Counted from the stretch's first letter, positions 43,189-55,910 are shown. The stretch: 64,000 nt of DNA from Prochlorococcus sp. AG-402-G22 (GCA_003217035.1 QCHV01000006.1:18180-82179), one strand, 5' to 3'. Translations and numbers: made by a program. The notes: generated by a model from the sequence alone, not told the origin.

Positions 43189-43446
43189 ATGATCATGGAC
43201 CTAAATGACCCAGAACTAGAATTCTCAGATCTGGTATATGCCTATCAAAGTTGGATTATGGCAGTAATCAACGATGAGAAGCTTCAAAACGAAGAAAAAT
43301 TGCTTTCAGAGGAAATCTCAGATGAAGCACTTAATGCGATGAGATTTCTACCTGGAGAAGTAACCAGTGCTATCGAAACAACTTTAGCGAGGGTATATGA
43401 CGTAGATGAAGAGGAACTTTCATCTCTTCTTTTCCCAGAGGATTAA
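43189..43446 (+). CDS. Small acidic protein, marine picocyanobacterial type
   Basis: An 85-residue very acidic protein (SDLVYAYQSWIMAVINDEKL then EEISDEALNAMRFLPGEVTSAIETTLARVYDVDEEEL). I recall closely similar proteins in marine picocyanobacteria without assigned function, but could not check this. It is predicted mostly alpha-helical, with no Cys or membrane segment. The ATG at 43189 or 43195 may start it. It lies between the valS cluster and the IscA gene. Confidence 0.75.
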   Translation: MIMDLNDPELEFSDLVYAYQSWIMAVINDEKLQNEEKLLSEEISDEALNAMRFLPGEVTSAIETTLARVYDVDEEELSSLLFPED

Positions 43447-43473
43447 TTTCTAGGTAAACCTAAACTGAATCAG

Positions 43474-43815
43474 TCAATCGATTGTATTCACTCTAAAGCC
43501 TGCACCACAGGAACAAGGTTCACTTCCCGGTGGAACACGAATCAAAAAGCCTCCACCACTTAAATCAGCATAAAAATTTAGATTTAAGCCACAAAGCAAA
43601 TCAAGCTGATTTGAAGGTGCATAAAGAGTCACACCATCAGTTCTTGCTATAGGAATGCCATTGTTTTTCCCGGCTCTAATTCTGATGTGTAGCCAACCTT
43701 CAGAACAAGTATCTTCCAATAAATCAATATGCATGATTCCAGGAGTACCAGCAAAAGAAGCCTGCCTAACTAATTCAGCAGAAGCAGTTTCACTAATAGT
43801 AAGAGGATTCTGCAT
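43474..43815 (-). CDS. Iron-sulfur cluster assembly protein, IscA/SufA type
   Basis: A 113-residue A-type Fe-S carrier. The three ligand cysteines are Cys37 (EDTCSEGW), Cys101 and Cys103 (EPCSCGAG). It resembles SufA/IscA in size and fold but has no suf genes beside it; cyanobacterial SUF genes usually sit elsewhere, so whether this is the SufA or another A-type paralogue is not decidable. It could deliver clusters to photosystem I or ferredoxins. The tRNA-Val gene lies 14 bases upstream on the same strand and may share its transcript. Confidence 0.88.
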   Translation of the reverse strand: MQNPLTISETASAELVRQASFAGTPGIMHIDLLEDTCSEGWLHIRIRAGKNNGIPIARTDGVTLYAPSNQLDLLCGLNLNFYADLSGGGFLIRVPPGSEPCSCGAGFRVNTID

Positions 43816-43829
43816 GACAAAAGCTTGAA

Positions 43830-43901
<72 letters not shown>

Positions 43902-43957
43902 GTTAGACAATTCTGCCTTACCAAGTCAGGCTAAGCATAGTAAATATTTAGAAATTA

Positions 43958-44449
43958 ATGGCCTCAGGTAGAGAACATGATCAATCTACTAAATTATGGT
44001 GCTTACCTTTTGGCTTAATTACAGGCATAATACTGGGTTTTCAGAATGGAATTCTTGCTGGTATTTCATTTGTTCTTGGTGGATTATGGTTGTCTGCAGA
44101 TTTAGACATTTGCTCAAAACCTCTTAAAAGATGGGGAATACTTCAAATAATTTGGTGGCCATATAGAAAAACAATCCCTCATCGCTCAATCCTCTCTCAT
44201 GGCCCACTTATAGGTTCGTCTATAAGATTAATCTACTTACTAGGAATGATATTCATTGCAGAGCTTCTCATTCAAGCTTTTGGCTTTAATTTAGAAATTA
44301 TATCGCTTGAAAGAATCTTAAAGTTAATTGAAGACTATAGAGAAGAAACTATATCAATTCTTCTAGGTATTGAAGGTAGTTTATGGCTGCATTTAATTAA
44401 AGATAAAGATCCACTCCCAATTAAATTAAACAAAAGGAAAAGAAAATAG
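43958..44449 (+). CDS. DUF2227 membrane protein, putative metal-binding
   Basis: A 163-residue protein matching the DUF2227 family, sometimes annotated as metal-binding. His-containing signatures are MASGREHDQ at the N-terminus and PHRSILSHGPLIGS around residues 74-87, alongside hydrophobic segments at about 17-45 and 88-112. The pattern is suggestive of a membrane hydrolase-like fold, but no activity is established. The start ATG at 43958 follows the divergent tRNA-Val. mazG begins 27 bases downstream on the same strand. Confidence 0.7.
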   Translation: MASGREHDQSTKLWCLPFGLITGIILGFQNGILAGISFVLGGLWLSADLDICSKPLKRWGILQIIWWPYRKTIPHRSILSHGPLIGSSIRLIYLLGMIFIAELLIQAFGFNLEIISLERILKLIEDYREETISILLGIEGSLWLHLIKDKDPLPIKLNKRKRK

Positions 44450-44475
44450 AATGAATAAAATAAACAAGTTTAATC

Positions 44476-45285
44476 ATGTCAAGTAAAAAAACAAATAATA
44501 CCGAAAAAGGAATTATCAATCTTCTGAAAATTGTCTCTAGATTGCGTGACCCAATCTCAGGGTGTCCATGGGACGTAAAGCAAACTCATGAATCATTAAC
44601 TCCATATGTCATAGAAGAAGCTTATGAGGTTGTAGATGCCATTCGAAGAAAAAATGATAAAGACTTATCGGAAGAACTAGGGGACTTACTACTTCAAGTT
44701 ATAATTCATGCTGAAATTGGAAATGAAAATAAGCATTTTAATTTTGACGATATAGTAGAAGGAATAACTAATAAGTTAATTCGAAGACATCCTCACATTT
44801 TCAAGAGTCAAGATAAAAATCTTGGTAAAAGCTGGCAAGAGATAAAGAACTTAGAAAAGCCAATTTCAAATTCAAAAACTCCCTTTTGTGACCATATTAG
44901 AGATAAGGTTAAGATTCAACCTGTATTAAATAGTTCAATTTATATCTCAAAAAAATCTGCACAAATAGGTTTCGATTGGAATAGTGAAGAAGGTATTTGG
45001 GACAAGTTTAATGAAGAGTTAAATGAACTTAAAGATGCATTATCAAAGAAAGATATGGAAAATGCATTAGAAGAATTAGGAGATCTACTTTTTACACTTA
45101 TAAATATTGGAAGGTGGTATAACTTAAATCCGGAAGATGCCCTTGCTAGAACTAATGAAAAATTTTTAGAAAGATTCTCTTTTATAGAATTGCTTCTTAA
45201 TGGAAAGGTAGAAAATCAAAAAGGGGAAAAGCTAGCAATGTTGTGGCAAAAAGCAAAGAAAAGCATTGCCGATAAAAATAATTAG
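44476..45285 (+). CDS. mazG: Nucleoside triphosphate pyrophosphohydrolase MazG
   Basis: Removes pyrophosphate from non-canonical or excess NTPs. A tandem MazG architecture is visible: the first domain has GCPWDVKQTHESL, the EEAYE segment (VIEEAYEVVDAI) and EELGDLLLQVIIHAEI; the second has KFNEELNELKDAL and EELGDLLFTLINIGRW. The 269-residue length fits the E. coli-type two-domain form. It is chromosomal and core here, and should not be confused with the cyanophage MazG genes known in this group. It follows the DUF2227 gene closely and precedes speE. Confidence 0.94.
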   Translation: MSSKKTNNTEKGIINLLKIVSRLRDPISGCPWDVKQTHESLTPYVIEEAYEVVDAIRRKNDKDLSEELGDLLLQVIIHAEIGNENKHFNFDDIVEGITNKLIRRHPHIFKSQDKNLGKSWQEIKNLEKPISNSKTPFCDHIRDKVKIQPVLNSSIYISKKSAQIGFDWNSEEGIWDKFNEELNELKDALSKKDMENALEELGDLLFTLINIGRWYNLNPEDALARTNEKFLERFSFIELLLNGKVENQKGEKLAMLWQKAKKSIADKNN

Positions 45286-45373
45286 AAATCCATTGCTAAT
45301 CTAATAGGGTTATCGATATGCTTAATAAAGCTAGAATAAGAATTCTAGAAAGAAGAAACTATTGTACACTCCA

Positions 45374-46246
45374 ATGAAAATAAGTATTCTATTAAATAAT
45401 ATTTTAAAAAAATGGAGTGATGAGTATCATGATGGAACTCGTTTTGGTCTAAAAGGGAAAATACTTCATGAAGAAAAGAGTGATTTCCAAAAAATAACCA
45501 TTTGTGAAACTGATCGATATGGGAAGGCCTTGCTTTTAAATGATTGCTGGATGACGGCTGAATATCAAGAAAAGCAATATCACGAATGCTTGGTTCATCC
45601 TGCCTTATCTAGCGCAGAAGAAATTGAAAGAATTTTAATAATTGGTGGAGGTGATGGAGGTAGTGCTAGAGAGTGTCTTAAGTATAAAGAAGTCAAAAAA
45701 GTAGATTTAATAGAAATCGATCAAAAAGTTATTGAGTTAAGTAAAATTTTCCTGCCAAAAATTGGACTTGGTGCGTGGAATGACAAACGGTTAAATGTTG
45801 AGATTGAAAATGGAATAAATTGGGTAAGAAACACAAAAGATAATTGCTATGATGTTGTAATTATTGATGGATCAGATCCCGAAGGACCAGCAGAAGGTCT
45901 ATTTAATAAAGAATTCTTTAGGGATTGTCGACGGATTCTTAAAAATAATGGTGTATTTGCAGCTCAATCAGAATCGCCTGAATCATTTCATGAAATTCAT
46001 ATTCAAACAATCAAAATACTCCGTGAAATATTTGATTATGCAGACCCTTTATATGGAAATGTTCCAATTTACCCTAGTGGATGGTGGAGTTGGACATTTG
46101 CCGCTGTGGAAAAGCCACGATATAAACAACCTAAACTAAATAGAGTCCAAAGAATTACTGAAGAATGTCATATTTGGAGTCCTTCTTGGCAGGAGGGAGC
46201 CTTTAAAGCAATTCCAGCATTTCTAAACCGCGAATTAAATCAATGA
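45374..46246 (+). CDS. speE: Spermidine synthase
   Basis: Transfers an aminopropyl group from decarboxylated SAM to putrescine. The nucleotide-binding loop is [17 protein letters not shown], the acidic second strand is [15 protein letters not shown], and the catalytic Asp is in [26 protein letters not shown] near the C-terminus is conserved. The ATG at 45374 is preferred over a TTG at 45362. The stop overlaps the speB start by 4 bases (ATGA), showing tight coupling of polyamine genes. Confidence 0.95.
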   Translation: MKISILLNNILKKWSDEYHDGTRFGLKGKILHEEKSDFQKITICETDRYGKALLLNDCWMTAEYQEKQYHECLVHPALSSAEEIERILIIGGGDGGSARECLKYKEVKKVDLIEIDQKVIELSKIFLPKIGLGAWNDKRLNVEIENGINWVRNTKDNCYDVVIIDGSDPEGPAEGLFNKEFFRDCRRILKNNGVFAAQSESPESFHEIHIQTIKILREIFDYADPLYGNVPIYPSGWWSWTFAAVEKPRYKQPKLNRVQRITEECHIWSPSWQEGAFKAIPAFLNRELNQ

Positions 46247-47133
46247 CCACAAAAAAAAAGCAAATATTTAATACCGAAGGTGCAATTTTTATGGGTAGCC
46301 AAAGAAGTTCGAGCAATTGCAAAGTAGGAATCTATGGAGTTCCCTATGATGGAACCACTTCGTATAAACCAGGAACTAGATTTGGCCCATCTGCAATTAG
46401 AGCAGTTAGCAATAGCATCGAATGTTTTTGCCCACAATTAAATTTAGATTTGGAAGAACTCTTTTACGTAGATTTTGGAAATTTAGAGATACCATTTGGT
46501 GCACCTGAACCTGTTCTCGAACTGATTAAAGAGACAACAAAAGAATTCCTTAAAAAAGGAATAAAGCCTTTACTTCTGGGTGGTGAACATTCAATCACCT
46601 CTGGAGCTATACAAGCATTAACAAACCATTATCCAGATCTAATTATTATTCAATTAGATGCTCATGCTGACCTTAGAAATGAATGGTTAGGTTCTCGGCA
46701 TAGCCATGCTTGTTCGATGCGGAGGTGTTTGGACATTTTGCCAAGCAAACAAATCTTTCAAATAGGAATACGAAGTGGAAGCCGTTCGGAATTCATAGAA
46801 ATGGTAAAAGAAAAAAGATTAATTCCTCAGAGATCCGGTCAGCCAGCCACAGAACTTTTTGAAGCACTCCAACACTTCCAAAATAAACCTATCTACTTAA
46901 CAGTAGATCTAGACTGGTTTGACCCTAGTGTTATGCCAGGAACAGGTACTCCTGAACCTGGAGGTTTCTTTTGGCAAGATTTTGCTGCAATCATTGATGT
47001 TCTTAAAGGTCATCAAATGATCGGAGCAGATATAGTTGAATTAGCCCCCAAATTAGATTCTTCGGAAATAAGTAGTATTTTGGCAGCCAAAGTTACTAGA
47101 AGTCTAATTATGCTGCTCTCTTTATCAGACTAG
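46243..47133 (+). CDS. speB: Agmatinase / arginase-family ureohydrolase
   Basis: Binuclear manganese enzyme hydrolysing agmatine to putrescine and urea, feeding SpeE. Metal motifs are [16 protein letters not shown] and [23 protein letters not shown] is the family-conserved substrate loop. The 296-residue length matches agmatinases more than arginases, and the adjacent speE supports that reading, although the guanidine substrate was not tested. The 4-base overlap with speE indicates a two-gene operon. The downstream gene on the minus strand is the Cys-rich mini-protein. Confidence 0.9.
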   Translation: MTTKKKQIFNTEGAIFMGSQRSSSNCKVGIYGVPYDGTTSYKPGTRFGPSAIRAVSNSIECFCPQLNLDLEELFYVDFGNLEIPFGAPEPVLELIKETTKEFLKKGIKPLLLGGEHSITSGAIQALTNHYPDLIIIQLDAHADLRNEWLGSRHSHACSMRRCLDILPSKQIFQIGIRSGSRSEFIEMVKEKRLIPQRSGQPATELFEALQHFQNKPIYLTVDLDWFDPSVMPGTGTPEPGGFFWQDFAAIIDVLKGHQMIGADIVELAPKLDSSEISSILAAKVTRSLIMLLSLSD

Positions 47134-47194
47134 AAATATTAAGGCTAAATGCTAAATATAATCTGAAACGACTTCAGACTATAAGTTTAAATAG

Positions 47195-47425
47195 TTAATG
47201 ATCCAAAGCAGCAAAAGTTTTTCCAAAATCGAGTTGAGTCTCATGATTTAAGTATTTTTCTCCAACAGTTGGCAATGTTGGTTCTCTTGAAGACCAATGA
47301 TGGCAAAAAGCAAATTGAGCCATCTCAGGATGAACTTGAATTTTTCTAAGCAAACACCATCCAGATGTATTGACCTGTGGAGCAACACAGTGCTTACAAT
47401 TTTTACAACATTCTTTAAAGGACAT
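47195..47425 (-). CDS. Small cysteine-rich protein of unknown function
   Basis: A 76-residue protein with Cys at residues 6, 7, 10, 13, 24 and 41 and His42-His43. The N-terminal pattern is ECCKNCKHCV, then GWCLLRKIQVHPEMAQFAFCHHW. The layout could bind zinc or an Fe-S cluster, but no known signature fits exactly. The ATG at 47425 is preferred; the frame extends to a TTG at 47440. It stands alone on the minus strand between speB and gcvT. I do not recognise it. Confidence 0.65.
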   Translation of the reverse strand: MSFKECCKNCKHCVAPQVNTSGWCLLRKIQVHPEMAQFAFCHHWSSREPTLPTVGEKYLNHETQLDFGKTFAALDH

Positions 47426-47550
47426 TTTTAATCGGTCCAAGACTCTCAGGTTAGTTAGAGTTTTGAGATAAGACCACGAACCATTAAATTCCCCTTAATC
47501 AATCAAGAAAGCAAGGTATCTCTCACTCAACTAAGCCTTAAAGACAAACA

Positions 47551-48681
47551 ATGACACTGAAACAAACTCCCCTCTATCCAAACTGTGTCAAAGCAAAAGC
47601 TCGAATGGTTCCTTTTGCTGGATGGGAAATGCCTATACATTTCTCTGGATTAGTCTTAGAACACCATGCAGTTAGAAAAAGCGCTGGTTTATTCGATATA
47701 TCTCATATGGGTGTCCTTTTCATTGAAGGGACAAGGGTCAAAGATGCATTGCAAAAACTAGTGCCAACAGATTTATATCAAATTGGTCTTGGAGAAGCCT
47801 GTTACACAGTTCTGCTAAATAAAAGTGGAGGAATTATTGATGACCTTATTATCTACGATCTTGGAAGAAATCCAGCAAACAATGAGTGTTTAATGATTAT
47901 CATCAATGCTGCTTGCAATGACTCAGATGTGGATTGGATAAAAAAGCAACTTAATTCTAAAGAAATTTCCATTTCAGATGCGAAAGAGGAGAGTGTGCTA
48001 ATGGCTTTGCAAGGACCTCAATCACGAGAATATCTAAGAAAAGTTTTAGGAAAAAATTGTGAAGAACCTTTAAAAAAAATTCCTCGTTTTGGTCATCAAA
48101 GGTTAACAGTAGGACTCAAAAATCTTAAAGAAAAAACATCTATATTTATTGCCAGAACAGGCTACACGGGTGAAGAAGGATTTGAAATTCTTTTAGAATC
48201 TAATGCAGGTAAAATCCTTTGGGAGGAATTAATTAATGAAGGAGTAACACCCTGCGGATTGGGAGCACGAGATACATTAAGGCTAGAAGCTGCTATGCAT
48301 CTTTATGGAAATGATATTACCGAAGAAACCACGCCATTCGAGGCAGGTTTAGGCTGGCTTGTTCATCTCGAAATGCCAAAGCAATTTATAGGAAGAGAAG
48401 CACTTGAGAAACAAAGCGAAATAGGCATAAGTAGGAAATTGATTGGATTGGAAATACAAGGTCGAGGGATAGGGCGAAAAGGATATCAAATATTTCATGA
48501 AGAAAAGGCTGTTGGCCAAATCACTAGCGGAACATGGTCTCCAACGCTAGAGAAAGCTATTGCCTTGGCTTATTTGCCAAAAGAACTCGCTAAATTAGGT
48601 ACCAATGTACAAGTAAAAATCAGAGATAAACTGCATCCAGCTATGGTGATAAAAAAGCCTTTTTATCGCAGTATTTCCTGA
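47551..48681 (+). CDS. gcvT: Aminomethyltransferase, glycine cleavage T protein
   Basis: Transfers the methylene group from the H-protein aminomethyl arm to tetrahydrofolate, releasing ammonia. Characteristic segments are [23 protein letters not shown], the catalytic Asp in [19 protein letters not shown] and [17 protein letters not shown]. The 376-residue length is typical. The gene is about 20 kb from gcvP-gcvH and on the opposite strand, so the glycine cleavage genes are not one operon here. I saw no glycine riboswitch fold in the 125-base upstream gap, though none was computed. Confidence 0.96.
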   Translation: MTLKQTPLYPNCVKAKARMVPFAGWEMPIHFSGLVLEHHAVRKSAGLFDISHMGVLFIEGTRVKDALQKLVPTDLYQIGLGEACYTVLLNKSGGIIDDLIIYDLGRNPANNECLMIIINAACNDSDVDWIKKQLNSKEISISDAKEESVLMALQGPQSREYLRKVLGKNCEEPLKKIPRFGHQRLTVGLKNLKEKTSIFIARTGYTGEEGFEILLESNAGKILWEELINEGVTPCGLGARDTLRLEAAMHLYGNDITEETTPFEAGLGWLVHLEMPKQFIGREALEKQSEIGISRKLIGLEIQGRGIGRKGYQIFHEEKAVGQITSGTWSPTLEKAIALAYLPKELAKLGTNVQVKIRDKLHPAMVIKKPFYRSIS

Positions 48682-48750
48682 CAAATCATTATTTTTCTAT
48701 AGCTGAAACGATCTCTATGGGAAACTCATTATTCGTACCAAATCAATATC

Positions 48751-50571
48751 ATGCGCAGTAAGTACTGCGGAAACCTGGGTATAAAGCACATCGATTCTGA
48801 AGTGCAGCTATGCGGCTGGGTAGATCGCTGCAGGGATCATGGAGGAGTAATTTTTATAGACCTCAGAGATAGTAGTGGGACAATACAAATAACCGTAGAT
48901 CCAGAACAAGGTTCTGCTTTATTCAAAACTGCTGAGAGTCTTAAGAATGAAACGGTCATTCAAATAGTAGGCACTGTTAGATCAAGGCCTGCTGAGTCAA
49001 TTAACAACAAGCTCAAAACTGGAGAAATAGAAATATCTGCCAAATGCCTAAAAATTCTCAACCCCATTCTTAGTAATTTACCCTTCACAATATCTATTCA
49101 CGATGAAGAGCCTTTAAAAGAAGAGCTTCGCCTTAAATACCGTTACCTTGATTTAAGGCGCGAAAGAATGAGCAAAAATCTAAAATTGCGTCATAAGACA
49201 ATTCAAACAGCTAGAAATTTTCTAGAAAATGAAGGCTTCATTGAAGTAGAGACACCAATACTTACTAGATCAACACCAGAAGGAGCTCGAGACTTTTTAG
49301 TACCTTCAAGGGTTTGTGAAGGTGAGTGGTTTGCTTTACCTCAATCACCGCAAATCTTCAAACAATTATTAATGGTGGGTGGAATAGAGCGTTACTACCA
49401 AATTGCCAGATGTTTTCGAGATGAAGATCTCAGATCTGACAGACAACCTGAATTTACTCAGTTGGATATGGAAATGAGCTTTATGAATCAAGAAGAAATA
49501 CTAGATCTCAATGAAAGACTTATTGCATCAATCTGGAAAACAGCTAAAGGAATTGATTTACAACTTCCTTTCCCAAGAATTTCCTGGGAAGAGTGTATGA
49601 ATAGCTATGGAACTGATAGACCTGATACCCGATATGGCATGAAACTACAAAATGTGAGCTCAATTATAAAAGAAATCGGATTTAAAGTATTTTCAAATGC
49701 AGTAAAAAGCGGTGGATCAGTTAAATGCATAACAATCAAAGGAGGCAATCAAACTATTAGCAATGTCCGCATAAAGCCAGGAGGTGATGTATTTAATGAA
49801 GCTGCAAAGGCAGGTGCAAAAGGACTAGCATTTATAAGAGTTCGTGATAACAATGAAATTGATACAATTGGGGCAATAAAAGATAATTTAAATAATTCAC
49901 AAAAAATTGAACTCCTTCAAAAAGCAAAAGCAAATCCTGGAGATTTAATCCTCTTTGGCGCAGGAGAAACAGAAATAGTTAATAAAACTCTTGATCGCAT
50001 AAGGCAATACCTTGCAAAAGAACTTGGCTTAATACCTTTGGATAAAGAAAGTGAAGTATGGAATTTCCTATGGGTTATAGATTTCCCAATGTTTGAATTC
50101 AATAAAGAAGAAAATCGATTGGAAGCAATTCATCATCCATTCTGCGCTCCTAATGAAAGCGACTTAGGAGCAAATACAAAATCATGGGGAGATAAACTTC
50201 CTAAATCTCGTGCTCAAGCATACGATCTTGTTTTGAATGGCTTAGAACTAGGAGGTGGATCACTTCGAATTCATAACCCAAACCTCCAAAAAGAAGTTCT
50301 GAAAACAATTGGACTATCTGAGAATGAGTCCTCAGAACAATTTGGCTTCCTAATTGAAGCTCTAAAAATGGGGGCGCCCCCTCATGGAGGCCTTGCATTT
50401 GGCCTGGATAGAATAATCATGCTCCTATCAGGCGAAGATTCAATTAGAGATACGATAGCTTTTCCAAAAACTCAACAAGCCAGATGTCTAATGGCACAAG
50501 CTCCTAATAATGTGTCTGATAAACAATTAAAAGAACTTCATATAGCTAGCACCTGGACAAATGATGAATAA
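48751..50571 (+). CDS. aspS: Aspartyl-tRNA synthetase
   Basis: Class II synthetase of the bacterial type. An OB-fold anticodon-binding domain occupies about residues 1-110, then the catalytic domain with [10 protein letters not shown], motif 2 [23 protein letters not shown], an inserted GAD domain (about 285-425), and motif 3 GLAFGLDRI. The 606-residue length with the GAD insertion is standard for bacterial AspRS. Cyanobacteria generally lack AsnRS and use an indirect Asn route, so AspRS specificity may be relaxed, but this cannot be seen directly. pyrG follows after about 100 bases. Confidence 0.97.
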   Translation: MRSKYCGNLGIKHIDSEVQLCGWVDRCRDHGGVIFIDLRDSSGTIQITVDPEQGSALFKTAESLKNETVIQIVGTVRSRPAESINNKLKTGEIEISAKCLKILNPILSNLPFTISIHDEEPLKEELRLKYRYLDLRRERMSKNLKLRHKTIQTARNFLENEGFIEVETPILTRSTPEGARDFLVPSRVCEGEWFALPQSPQIFKQLLMVGGIERYYQIARCFRDEDLRSDRQPEFTQLDMEMSFMNQEEILDLNERLIASIWKTAKGIDLQLPFPRISWEECMNSYGTDRPDTRYGMKLQNVSSIIKEIGFKVFSNAVKSGGSVKCITIKGGNQTISNVRIKPGGDVFNEAAKAGAKGLAFIRVRDNNEIDTIGAIKDNLNNSQKIELLQKAKANPGDLILFGAGETEIVNKTLDRIRQYLAKELGLIPLDKESEVWNFLWVIDFPMFEFNKEENRLEAIHHPFCAPNESDLGANTKSWGDKLPKSRAQAYDLVLNGLELGGGSLRIHNPNLQKEVLKTIGLSENESSEQFGFLIEALKMGAPPHGGLAFGLDRIIMLLSGEDSIRDTIAFPKTQQARCLMAQAPNNVSDKQLKELHIASTWTNDE

Positions 50572-50672
50572 ATTCATCTTAGGTACTATGCCTTAACCAT
50601 AAATACAAGAAATCTGGAATTTTCTTGGTCTTGTCAATGATCGAGGTAACTTAAAGAATACGCAGACAGTAA

Positions 50673-52339
<1,667 letters not shown>

Positions 52340-52340
<1 letters not shown>

Positions 52341-52990
52341 TGGCAACAAAATTGCCGATAGTGGAAACTTTTCAGTCAATCCAAGGAGAAGGGGCGCATG
52401 CAGGGAGAAGTGCTTTCTTTATTAGACTGGCAAGCTGCAAAGTAGGTTGTTCTTGGTGTGACACAAAAGAGTCATGGTCTTCACAAAACTATCCATTACA
52501 AACAGTAGATAATCTTGCAAAAGATACAGTAATTGCAAAAAAACAAGGAGCATCATTTCTAGTAATCACAGGAGGAGAACCTCTACATCACGATCTAACC
52601 TCTTTATGTGAAGCCATTAGAAACTCTACCTTGTCTATAAATAAAGAACATATGCCTATTCATATTGAGACAAGTGGAGTGGATCAACTAAGTGGTTCAC
52701 CTGATTGGCTAACAGTATCTCCCAAAAAACATTTTCCACCAAAAAAAGAAATCTTAAAAGTATGTCAAGAGATCAAAGTCGTTATACATACAAAAGACGA
52801 TCTTCAATTTGCAGAAGAAATAGCTAAGATTGCGATGGCCCAAAAAGAAACCACATCTCATCAGCCTTTACTTTTTCTTCAGCCAGGATGGGGAGATAAA
52901 GAAGGTAAAAATCTAACAATTGAATACATAATTAGAAATTCTCAATGGAGGTTGAGTTTACAAACACATAAATGGCTCGAAATTGATTAA
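52340..52990 (+). CDS. queE: 7-carboxy-7-deazaguanine synthase
   Basis: Radical SAM enzyme rearranging 6-carboxy-tetrahydropterin to 7-carboxy-7-deazaguanine in queuosine synthesis. The cluster ligands are Cys33, Cys37 and Cys40 in CKVGCSWC, with the SAM-binding GGE (ITGGEPL) downstream. The 216-residue size is compact. It shares a base with pyrG and is followed after 69 bases by queC. QueD and QueF are not in the window. Confidence 0.93.
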
Positions 52991-53059
52991 ACTGATAAAT
53001 TATTAATTTGTATAGTGTTTTGAGATTAATGGTTAATTGATCTCCTCAAAAAGAATCAA

Positions 53060-53761
53060 ATGTCGACAATTAAAAATTCTATATCTATAGCTTTACTTTC
53101 TGGTGGTTTAGATTCTGCAACTGCAGCTGCATTGGCAATCGAAAAAGGCGAAAAAGTAATAGGTCTTTCTTTTGATTATGGTCAAAGACATAAGCGTGAA
53201 TTAAAAGCTGCTAAAGACATAGCTTCTCATTTGAATTTACTGGAGCATCAAGTAATCAATATCAACTTGGGGAAATGGGGGGGGTCTTCATTGACCGATC
53301 TAAATCAATCAATTCCTCAAGAAGGAATTATTCAAGGAGTTATACCAAGCACATATGTACCTGGAAGAAATACAGTATTTATTGCAGTCGGGCTCAGTCT
53401 TGCGGAAGCACGGAACGCCCATCAATTAATTCTTGGTATCAATGCAATGGATTATTCCGGCTATCCAGATTGCAGACCTGATTATCTACACTCCTTTCAA
53501 ACACTAGCCAATCTCTCAAGCAAAGCTGGTCGCGAAGGGAAAGCTCCAAAATTATGGGCTCCTCTCATATATCTAAGCAAAGTAGAAATTATAAAAGAAG
53601 CGCTCAGATTGAACATTCCAATTGATAAAACTTGGAGTTGTTATACCGGTCTAGAAAAAGCATGCGGCCTATGTGATAGCTGTCGTATCCGTGATGAAGC
53701 TTTAACAAAAGCTGGTCGACACGATCTTTGTTCTAATCTAAAAAATGATCGTCCCTATTAA
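53060..53761 (+). CDS. queC: 7-cyano-7-deazaguanine synthase
   Basis: ATP-dependent conversion of 7-carboxy-7-deazaguanine to preQ0. The ATP pyrophosphatase loop SGGLDSAT is at residues 14-21, and the C-terminal zinc site is a four-Cys set in [15 protein letters not shown]. The 233-residue length is normal. The 3' end overlaps pabB by 17 bases. Directly after queE, it forms the preQ0 branch; no phage-type DNA-modification partners are nearby. Confidence 0.96.
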   Translation: MSTIKNSISIALLSGGLDSATAAALAIEKGEKVIGLSFDYGQRHKRELKAAKDIASHLNLLEHQVININLGKWGGSSLTDLNQSIPQEGIIQGVIPSTYVPGRNTVFIAVGLSLAEARNAHQLILGINAMDYSGYPDCRPDYLHSFQTLANLSSKAGREGKAPKLWAPLIYLSKVEIIKEALRLNIPIDKTWSCYTGLEKACGLCDSCRIRDEALTKAGRHDLCSNLKNDRPY

Positions 53762-55085
53762 AAAGTTATGTCAATGGAGTGAACCAACTTACATTGCATC
53801 AGAATTAATTAAAAGCTTTGGAGAGGATGGTTTTATATGGCTAGATAGTGATGGTAGTGAAAAAGGTCGATGGGTAATTTTAGCGGCTAACCCTCTGGAA
53901 CAAATTTGTTCTAGAGGTTTGTCTCCAAACGAATCAAACTCAAATCCATTTGAATTACTGAGGGGTTTAAAGCCAGGGCACTGGACAGGCTGGCTTAGTT
54001 ATGAAGCAGGAGCCTGGATAGAGCAAGAAAATCCATGGAAAGAAGATCCTATGGCAACCCTGTGGATAGCAAGACATGACCCTATATTGAAATTTGATCT
54101 CCAAAAACATCAACTATGGGTAGAAGGTTCAAACCCCAAGCGAATATCAAAACTATCTCATTGGTTAAATAAACTTATAAAAATGAAGGAGCAAACATCT
54201 TCAAAAATTGATTCATCAAATTCCACAAAAAACATCAATATTCCAATAGAGTCATGGGAATGGCTAACAAGTAAAGCCGAGTATGCTAAAAAAGTAGATA
54301 TTTTAAAAAATTACATAAGGCAAGGAGACATATTTCAAGCCAACCTATCTGCCTGTTGCAGAACCAAAAAGGCCAAAAATATTTTGGCCACAGATCTTTT
54401 TCAAAAACTTAGAAGTCATTGCCCAGCTCCATTCTCTGGAGTAATTGTTGGCTCAGGAGAGGCTCAAGGGGAAGCCGTTATTTCAACTTCACCTGAAAGA
54501 TTCCTAAAAGTTCTACCAAATGGAGTAGTAGAAACATGCCCAATCAAAGGGACTCGTCCACGTAAAGCAAATATAGAACAAGATGCAGATATGGCTGCAG
54601 ATTTAATTTGCAGCCCAAAAGATAGGGCAGAGAATGTAATGATTGTCGATTTGCTAAGAAATGATCTTGGAAAAGTTTGTATCCCGGGAAGTATAAAAGT
54701 AACTCAATTGGTAGGCTTAGAAAGTTTTTCAAAAGTACATCATCTTACCTCTGTGATAACAGGCAAACTGCGAATAGACAAAAATTGGATAGATTTACTT
54801 GAAGCTTGTTGGCCAGGAGGTTCAATTAGTGGTGCGCCAAAAATAAGAGCATGTCAACGATTAAACGAGCTTGAGCCAATTTCTCGAGGACCATATTGCG
54901 GGTCATTCCTTCATATTGATTGGGATGGGAAATTTGATAGTAATATTCTAATAAGATCACTAATAGTAAATAAATCTACCCTTCGTGCAAATGCCGGGTG
55001 TGGAATAGTAGCAGACTCTAATAGTTATAACGAAGCTGAAGAGCTTACATGGAAACTAATGCCACTACTAAAGTCTTTAGAGTAA
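53745..55085 (+). CDS. pabB: Aminodeoxychorismate synthase component I
   Basis: Makes 4-amino-4-deoxychorismate with the PabA glutaminase, toward folate. The chorismate-binding domain carries [12 protein letters not shown] substrate segment, PIKGTRPR, and [21 protein letters not shown]. Lys in PIKGT is the PabB hallmark, whereas TrpE has Ala there; this decides the assignment. GGSISGAPK and CGIVADSN complete the domain. 446 residues. It overlaps queC, and pabC begins two bases later, consistent with a translationally coupled set. Confidence 0.9.
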   Translation: MIVPIKKLCQWSEPTYIASELIKSFGEDGFIWLDSDGSEKGRWVILAANPLEQICSRGLSPNESNSNPFELLRGLKPGHWTGWLSYEAGAWIEQENPWKEDPMATLWIARHDPILKFDLQKHQLWVEGSNPKRISKLSHWLNKLIKMKEQTSSKIDSSNSTKNINIPIESWEWLTSKAEYAKKVDILKNYIRQGDIFQANLSACCRTKKAKNILATDLFQKLRSHCPAPFSGVIVGSGEAQGEAVISTSPERFLKVLPNGVVETCPIKGTRPRKANIEQDADMAADLICSPKDRAENVMIVDLLRNDLGKVCIPGSIKVTQLVGLESFSKVHHLTSVITGKLRIDKNWIDLLEACWPGGSISGAPKIRACQRLNELEPISRGPYCGSFLHIDWDGKFDSNILIRSLIVNKSTLRANAGCGIVADSNSYNEAEELTWKLMPLLKSLE

Positions 55086-55086
55086 A

Positions 55087-55908
55087 ATGAGTGACAAACA
55101 AACAATAGGTTGGTTCAATGGAGTTTGGGGTTCACCCAATGAACTTAAAATACCAATAAATGACAGGGGACTCAATTTCAGTGATGGGATATTCGAAACA
55201 ATTTATATTGAAAATGGAAGAACATTCTTATTAAAAGAGCATCTTCTTCGTTGGAAGAAAAGTGCACATATCTTAGGTCTGAATGAGCCTCCTTCAGAAG
55301 AAACACTTCAACCAATAATCAAACAAGCACTTACTAAAACTGTTCTAAAAAATGGAAGCGGTTCAATTCGTCTAAACTGGAGCCGCGGGAAGAATCTCAA
55401 TCGTGGCATTGATATAATTTCTCAATCAAATCATAGTTTTTGGATAGAAGTATCAGAAGTAGAGCCATCTTTTAATCCAATTTCAACAATAATTAGTCAA
55501 TATGAAAAAAGAAATGCTGAAAGTCAATTAAGTCAATGCAAAACTTTGAATTATATTCAATCTGTTCAAGCCAGAATGGAGGCAAAAAATGCCGGTTTTA
55601 ATGATGCCCTACTTCTGAGTACAACAGGTGAAGTTTGTTGTGGAACTACAGCAAATATTATTGTAAAACGAAACAACATTCTTTTAACTCCTCGGATAGA
55701 AAGTGGTTGCTTGGATGGAATTATGAGAGCGCAAGGACTAAGAAACGGGATTTTAAAAGAGGCGAAGCTTTCGAATAATCCAGAATCAGAAGATGAATGG
55801 TTATTAATTAATAGTCTGAGTTGTCATTCAATTTCTAAAATCAATCAAACGTCCCTTAAGCTTTATAAAAATCCCGAACGTCTATGGAGATCATTATTAA
55901 ATAAATAA
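55087..55908 (+). CDS. pabC: Class IV aminotransferase, probable aminodeoxychorismate lyase
   Basis: A 273-residue PLP fold-type IV protein. The PLP Lys is in CKTLNYIQSVQARMEAK; the N-terminal NDRGLNFSDGIFETI and the PRIESGCLDGIMRAQG segment suit the family. The position immediately after pabB indicates 4-amino-4-deoxychorismate lyase activity (yielding p-aminobenzoate), though branched-chain or D-amino-acid aminotransferase relatives share this fold. It converges on cobA with two bases between the coding ends. Confidence 0.85.
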   Translation: MSDKQTIGWFNGVWGSPNELKIPINDRGLNFSDGIFETIYIENGRTFLLKEHLLRWKKSAHILGLNEPPSEETLQPIIKQALTKTVLKNGSGSIRLNWSRGKNLNRGIDIISQSNHSFWIEVSEVEPSFNPISTIISQYEKRNAESQLSQCKTLNYIQSVQARMEAKNAGFNDALLLSTTGEVCCGTTANIIVKRNNILLTPRIESGCLDGIMRAQGLRNGILKEAKLSNNPESEDEWLLINSLSCHSISKINQTSLKLYKNPERLWRSLLNK

Positions 55909-55910
55909 CT

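Noticed and set aside
44476..45285. MazG as a sign of phage-derived DNA
   Set aside because: It has the two-domain chromosomal form and ordinary neighbours; the phage versions are single-domain and accompanied by phage genes.
47441..47550. A glycine riboswitch upstream of gcvT
   Set aside because: The gap is short and I could not recognise the tandem aptamer core; no computed folding was possible.
53745..55085. The chorismate-binding protein as anthranilate synthase TrpE
   Set aside because: PIKGT with Lys is diagnostic of PabB, and pabC follows directly; TrpE has PIAGT.
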